From: JAIBBG01 sp043748015 | Lineage (GTDB): Bacteria; Bacteroidota; Bacteroidia; Flavobacteriales_D; Sanyastnellaceae | Direction of reading: 5' to 3' | NCBI GenBank assembly: GCA_043748015.1 | Contig: JAYTOA010000189.1 | Span: 1 to 44,736 of the forward strand | DNA: 44,736 nt | Part shown: positions 42,838 through 44,736 of the stretch, one piece after another | How positions within the stretch are numbered: position 1 is the first letter of the stretch | How the letters are laid out: each line of letters opens with the position of its first letter | The notes under the pieces: model-generated | The model's database searches: none | Seen by the model: the letters and a program-made list of their open reading frames with translations, nothing else | Told to the model about the DNA's origin: nothing | Made by a program: the position numbers and the translations under genes

Positions 42838-43538
42838 TGAGGACACTTTACCTGATACCCGCCCGCAAAGGTTCGAAAGGACTGCCAGGCAAGAACACGC
42901 GCATGCTTGGTGACAAATCACTTGTTAGGCATTCTATGGATACGGCGTTAACATTGAGTGATCCGGCGCATATCTGCATAAGCACAGATTCCGATGAAGT
43001 CATTTCACAAGCTGAAAAATGTGGTATTGCAGTTCCATTTGTTCGACCCGAAGAACTGGCAAATGACACAGCTGGCAGCAGAGAAGTGATACTTCATGCG
43101 TTGGATTTTTACAAAAACAAAGGCGTTCAATACGACACAGTAGTGCTTTTGCAACCCACTTCTCCCTTTCGCAAATCGACCGACATTCAGCAAATGATGG
43201 CGCTCTATTCTTCATCACTCGACATGGTTGTTTCTGTGAATGAAAGCCAAGCCAATCCCTATTATACATTGTTTGAAGAAGACCGCAATGGGTATTTAAA
43301 ACTATCCAAGAAGGGAAATTTCACAAGACGACAGGACTGCCCCCGCATCTACGCATACAACGGATCAGTGTATGTGATCAACGCCTCTTCAATCATCGAA
43401 AAGCCGATTCGTTCCTTCGAAAAAGTGCGCAAATATGTCATGAGTGATTTGTATTCAGTAGACATTGACAGTGCATTCGACTGGCAGGTAGCAGAAATGA
43501 TCCTTGAAAAAAACCTATTTTCGCAACCGGGTTTTTAA
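42837..43538 (+). CDS. neuA: CMP-nonulosonate cytidylyltransferase (NeuA/LegF)
   Basis: 233 residues. 'LIPARKGSKGLPGKNTRML' is the CTP-binding signature of CMP-sialic acid synthetases. 'ICISTDSDEVISQAEKCGI', 'PFVRPEELANDTAGSREVIL', 'DTVVLLQPTSPFRKSTDIQQ' and 'VYVINASS' complete the fold, and 'DIDSAFDWQVAEMIL' carries the metal-binding Asp pair. It activates the nine-carbon acid as its CMP form for transfer to glycans. In this operon the substrate is most likely a legionaminic-type acid. A 76-base gap to the hisF-like gene follows, with no terminator. Confidence 0.95.
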   Translation: MRTLYLIPARKGSKGLPGKNTRMLGDKSLVRHSMDTALTLSDPAHICISTDSDEVISQAEKCGIAVPFVRPEELANDTAGSREVILHALDFYKNKGVQYDTVVLLQPTSPFRKSTDIQQMMALYSSSLDMVVSVNESQANPYYTLFEEDRNGYLKLSKKGNFTRRQDCPRIYAYNGSVYVINASSIIEKPIRSFEKVRKYVMSDLYSVDIDSAFDWQVAEMILEKNLFSQPGF

Positions 43539-43614
43539 AGTGAGAAGGAGGAGTTCATTGACGTTGATGAACAAACCGGCAGAACAAATCCGTCATTACA
43601 GCTTGTAATTTTTC

Positions 43615-44466
43615 ATGAGTAAAACAATACGTGTTATTCCCCGACTCGACATCAAGGGGCCAAATGTTGTGAAGGGTATTCACCTCGAGGGATTGCGGGT
43701 GATGGGAAAGCCTTCTGAATTTGCGCGACATTATTACAATGAAGGAGCAGACGAACTTTTATTCATGGATGTTGTGGCAAGTCTATACGAGCGTAATAGT
43801 TTACATTCTATCATTTCTGAAACTGCCAAAAGCATTTTCATTCCTATAACCGTTGGAGGTGGATTGCGCACACTCGATGACATGAGCGCCGTGTTGCGTG
43901 CAGGTGCCGACAAGGTATGCATCAACACTGTAGCTATCAAAAATCCTGACATCATTAAACAAGCATCTTTGAAATTCGGGTCATCCACTATTGTCGTCGC
44001 GATAGAAACTTCACGTGAAAAAAACGGACAATACCTTGCATACACAGACAACGGAAGAGAACATACAGGCATCGACGCCATTAAGTGGGCGATACGTGCA
44101 GCGGAGTCGGGCGCAGGAGAATTGATTATTACTTCAGTTGATAAAGAAGGTACAGGTGAAGGATACGATATTGAGCTCATACGACAAATAGCTGACATCG
44201 TAGACATTCCCGTTGTTGCGCATGGTGGAGCCGGTACGGCATTTCATATTGTCGACGTGATCCGAGAAGGCCATGCTGACGCGGTTTCAATGGCTTCTAT
44301 TCTGCATTATGACTACATAGCCAATAATGAAATCGACGCACATTCGCACGAAGAAGGCAATGTTGAATTTCTCAAAAACAAGCGTACATCTAAAAATTTC
44401 GACACCTGTAACATAGCCGCCATCAAAAAGCAAATGGCCGAAAGCCTTATTCCATGCAGGATATAG
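43615..44466 (+). CDS. hisF: HisF-like cyclase subunit of a sugar-cluster type (altered catalytic Asp)
   Basis: 283 residues, slightly longer than histidine-pathway HisF (~255). Barrel motifs: 'VIPRLDIKGPNVVKGIHLEG' with catalytic Asp12, 'PITVGGGLRTLDDMSAVLRA', 'GADKVCINTVAIKNPDII', 'SSTIVVAIETSREKNGQYLA', 'GAGELIITSVDKEGTGEGYD', 'PVVAHGGAGTAFHIVDVIRE'. The residue matching Asp130 of Thermotoga HisF, the second catalytic acid, is Glu131 ('VAIET' instead of VAIDA). HisF-like proteins beside HisH in surface-sugar clusters (WbuZ, P. aeruginosa hisF2 near wbpG) show this type of change and are thought to help feed ammonia to an amidotransferase. A role in histidine synthesis is therefore doubtful. 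Five bases separate it from hisH. Confidence 0.88.
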   Translation: MSKTIRVIPRLDIKGPNVVKGIHLEGLRVMGKPSEFARHYYNEGADELLFMDVVASLYERNSLHSIISETAKSIFIPITVGGGLRTLDDMSAVLRAGADKVCINTVAIKNPDIIKQASLKFGSSTIVVAIETSREKNGQYLAYTDNGREHTGIDAIKWAIRAAESGAGELIITSVDKEGTGEGYDIELIRQIADIVDIPVVAHGGAGTAFHIVDVIREGHADAVSMASILHYDYIANNEIDAHSHEEGNVEFLKNKRTSKNFDTCNIAAIKKQMAESLIPCRI

Positions 44467-44470
44467 CATC

Positions 44471-44736
44471 ATGAGTAAAAAGAAAATCATCATCGTCGAT
44501 TATCGGTTGGGCAATTTGTTCAGTGTTGAACAAGCGTGCAGACATGTAGGACTTGATGCAAAGATCAGCGATAAAAAAGAAGACCTTGAAGCAGCAGATG
44601 GCTTGTTGCTTCCCGGTGTTGGCGCCTTTCATGAGGCAATGAATAACCTGGAAGATCTCGATTTGATAGCGCCAATAATGAAGTCCGTTGAAAGTGGAAT
44701 TCCGTTATTCGGCATCTGTCTTGGGCAACAATTACT
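44471..44736 (+). CDS. hisH: HisH-like glutamine amidotransferase (3' end outside window)
   Basis: The first 88 residues are present and the frame is open at the window edge. 'IIIVDYRLGNLFSVEQACRH' and 'LLLPGVGAFHEAMNNL' are the HisH/class I GATase opening. 'GIPLFGICLGQQL' contains the nucleophile Cys83 and the oxyanion region. It releases ammonia from glutamine for the paired HisF-like protein. Five bases after hisF, so co-translated. As the second half of a sugar-cluster hisF-hisH pair, it probably serves a WbpG/PseA-type amidotransferase that would be encoded beyond the window (inference). Confidence 0.9.
   Translation, partial: MSKKKIIIVDYRLGNLFSVEQACRHVGLDAKISDKKEDLEAADGLLLPGVGAFHEAMNNLEDLDLIAPIMKSVESGIPLFGICLGQQL

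Noticed and set aside
43734..44207. 157-residue antisense frame inside the hisF-like gene
   Set aside because: It is a shadow of a well-conserved barrel protein and shows no independent features.
43615..44736. hisF-hisH as part of a histidine biosynthesis operon
   Set aside because: No other his gene is adjacent, the order follows neuA/legF, and the second catalytic Asp of HisF is changed to Glu.

Overview
The window looks like chromosomal DNA of a member of the Bacteroidota (Chitinophagales/Sphingobacteriales/Saprospirales-like; the exact family cannot be fixed from this sequence). The evidence is four secreted proteins ending in type IX secretion (T9SS) C-terminal sorting domains, start codons without clear Shine-Dalgarno sequences, several TAnnTTTG -7 boxes, a Bacteroidota-type leucyl-tRNA synthetase and an NtrY-like kinase. 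There is no tRNA, rRNA, CRISPR array or recognisable transposase.

Layout. 1-990: end of a GT4 glycosyltransferase and rnhB, closed by a terminator shared with the opposing gene. 1049-7233 (minus): a T9SS cargo protein, a GT-B-like polysaccharide protein, a DUF4910-type peptidase-like protein and a sensor histidine kinase. 7469-7942: a lipoprotein with two CxxCH haem-binding motifs. 7943-11968: a repeat-rich accessory segment. Three overlapping or abutting genes for outer-membrane beta-barrel-like proteins lie between two non-coding elements that share 27-29 bp imperfect terminal inverted repeats; a 50 bp palindrome follows. 11969-15451 (minus): leuS, with a complete DUF559/Vsr-like nuclease domain embedded in the synthetase. 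15700-28014: three giant T9SS cargo proteins in a row, the last two being tandem duplicates with three CBM20/48-like modules each, all three sharing a C-terminal block of about 450 residues. 28471-34149: the cell-shape operon mreB-mreC-mreD-mrdA(PBP2)-mrdB(RodA). 34384-35891 (minus): MlaF/MlaE-type lipid-transport ATPase and permease. 36194-37315: a small membrane protein, a 58-residue lipoprotein and an SprT-like metalloprotease. 37429-44736: a nonulosonic (legionaminic-type) acid operon (legB, legC, neuB/legI, neuC/legG, a CBS-nucleotidyltransferase, neuA/legF), then hisF- and hisH-like genes and the window end.

How it works together. The nonulosonate operon should make a CMP-activated 9-carbon acidic sugar. 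The HisF/HisH pair next to it is probably not for histidine: the second catalytic Asp of HisF is Glu here, and such pairs in surface-sugar clusters supply ammonia to a WbpG/PseA-type amidotransferase. The end product may therefore be an acetamidino derivative. The T9SS proteins are surface or secreted cargo. The mre/mrd operon drives elongation of the wall.

The most unusual item is the nuclease-like domain inside leuS. Next come the pair of inverted-repeat-bounded elements flanking the outer-membrane protein operon, and the modified HisF.
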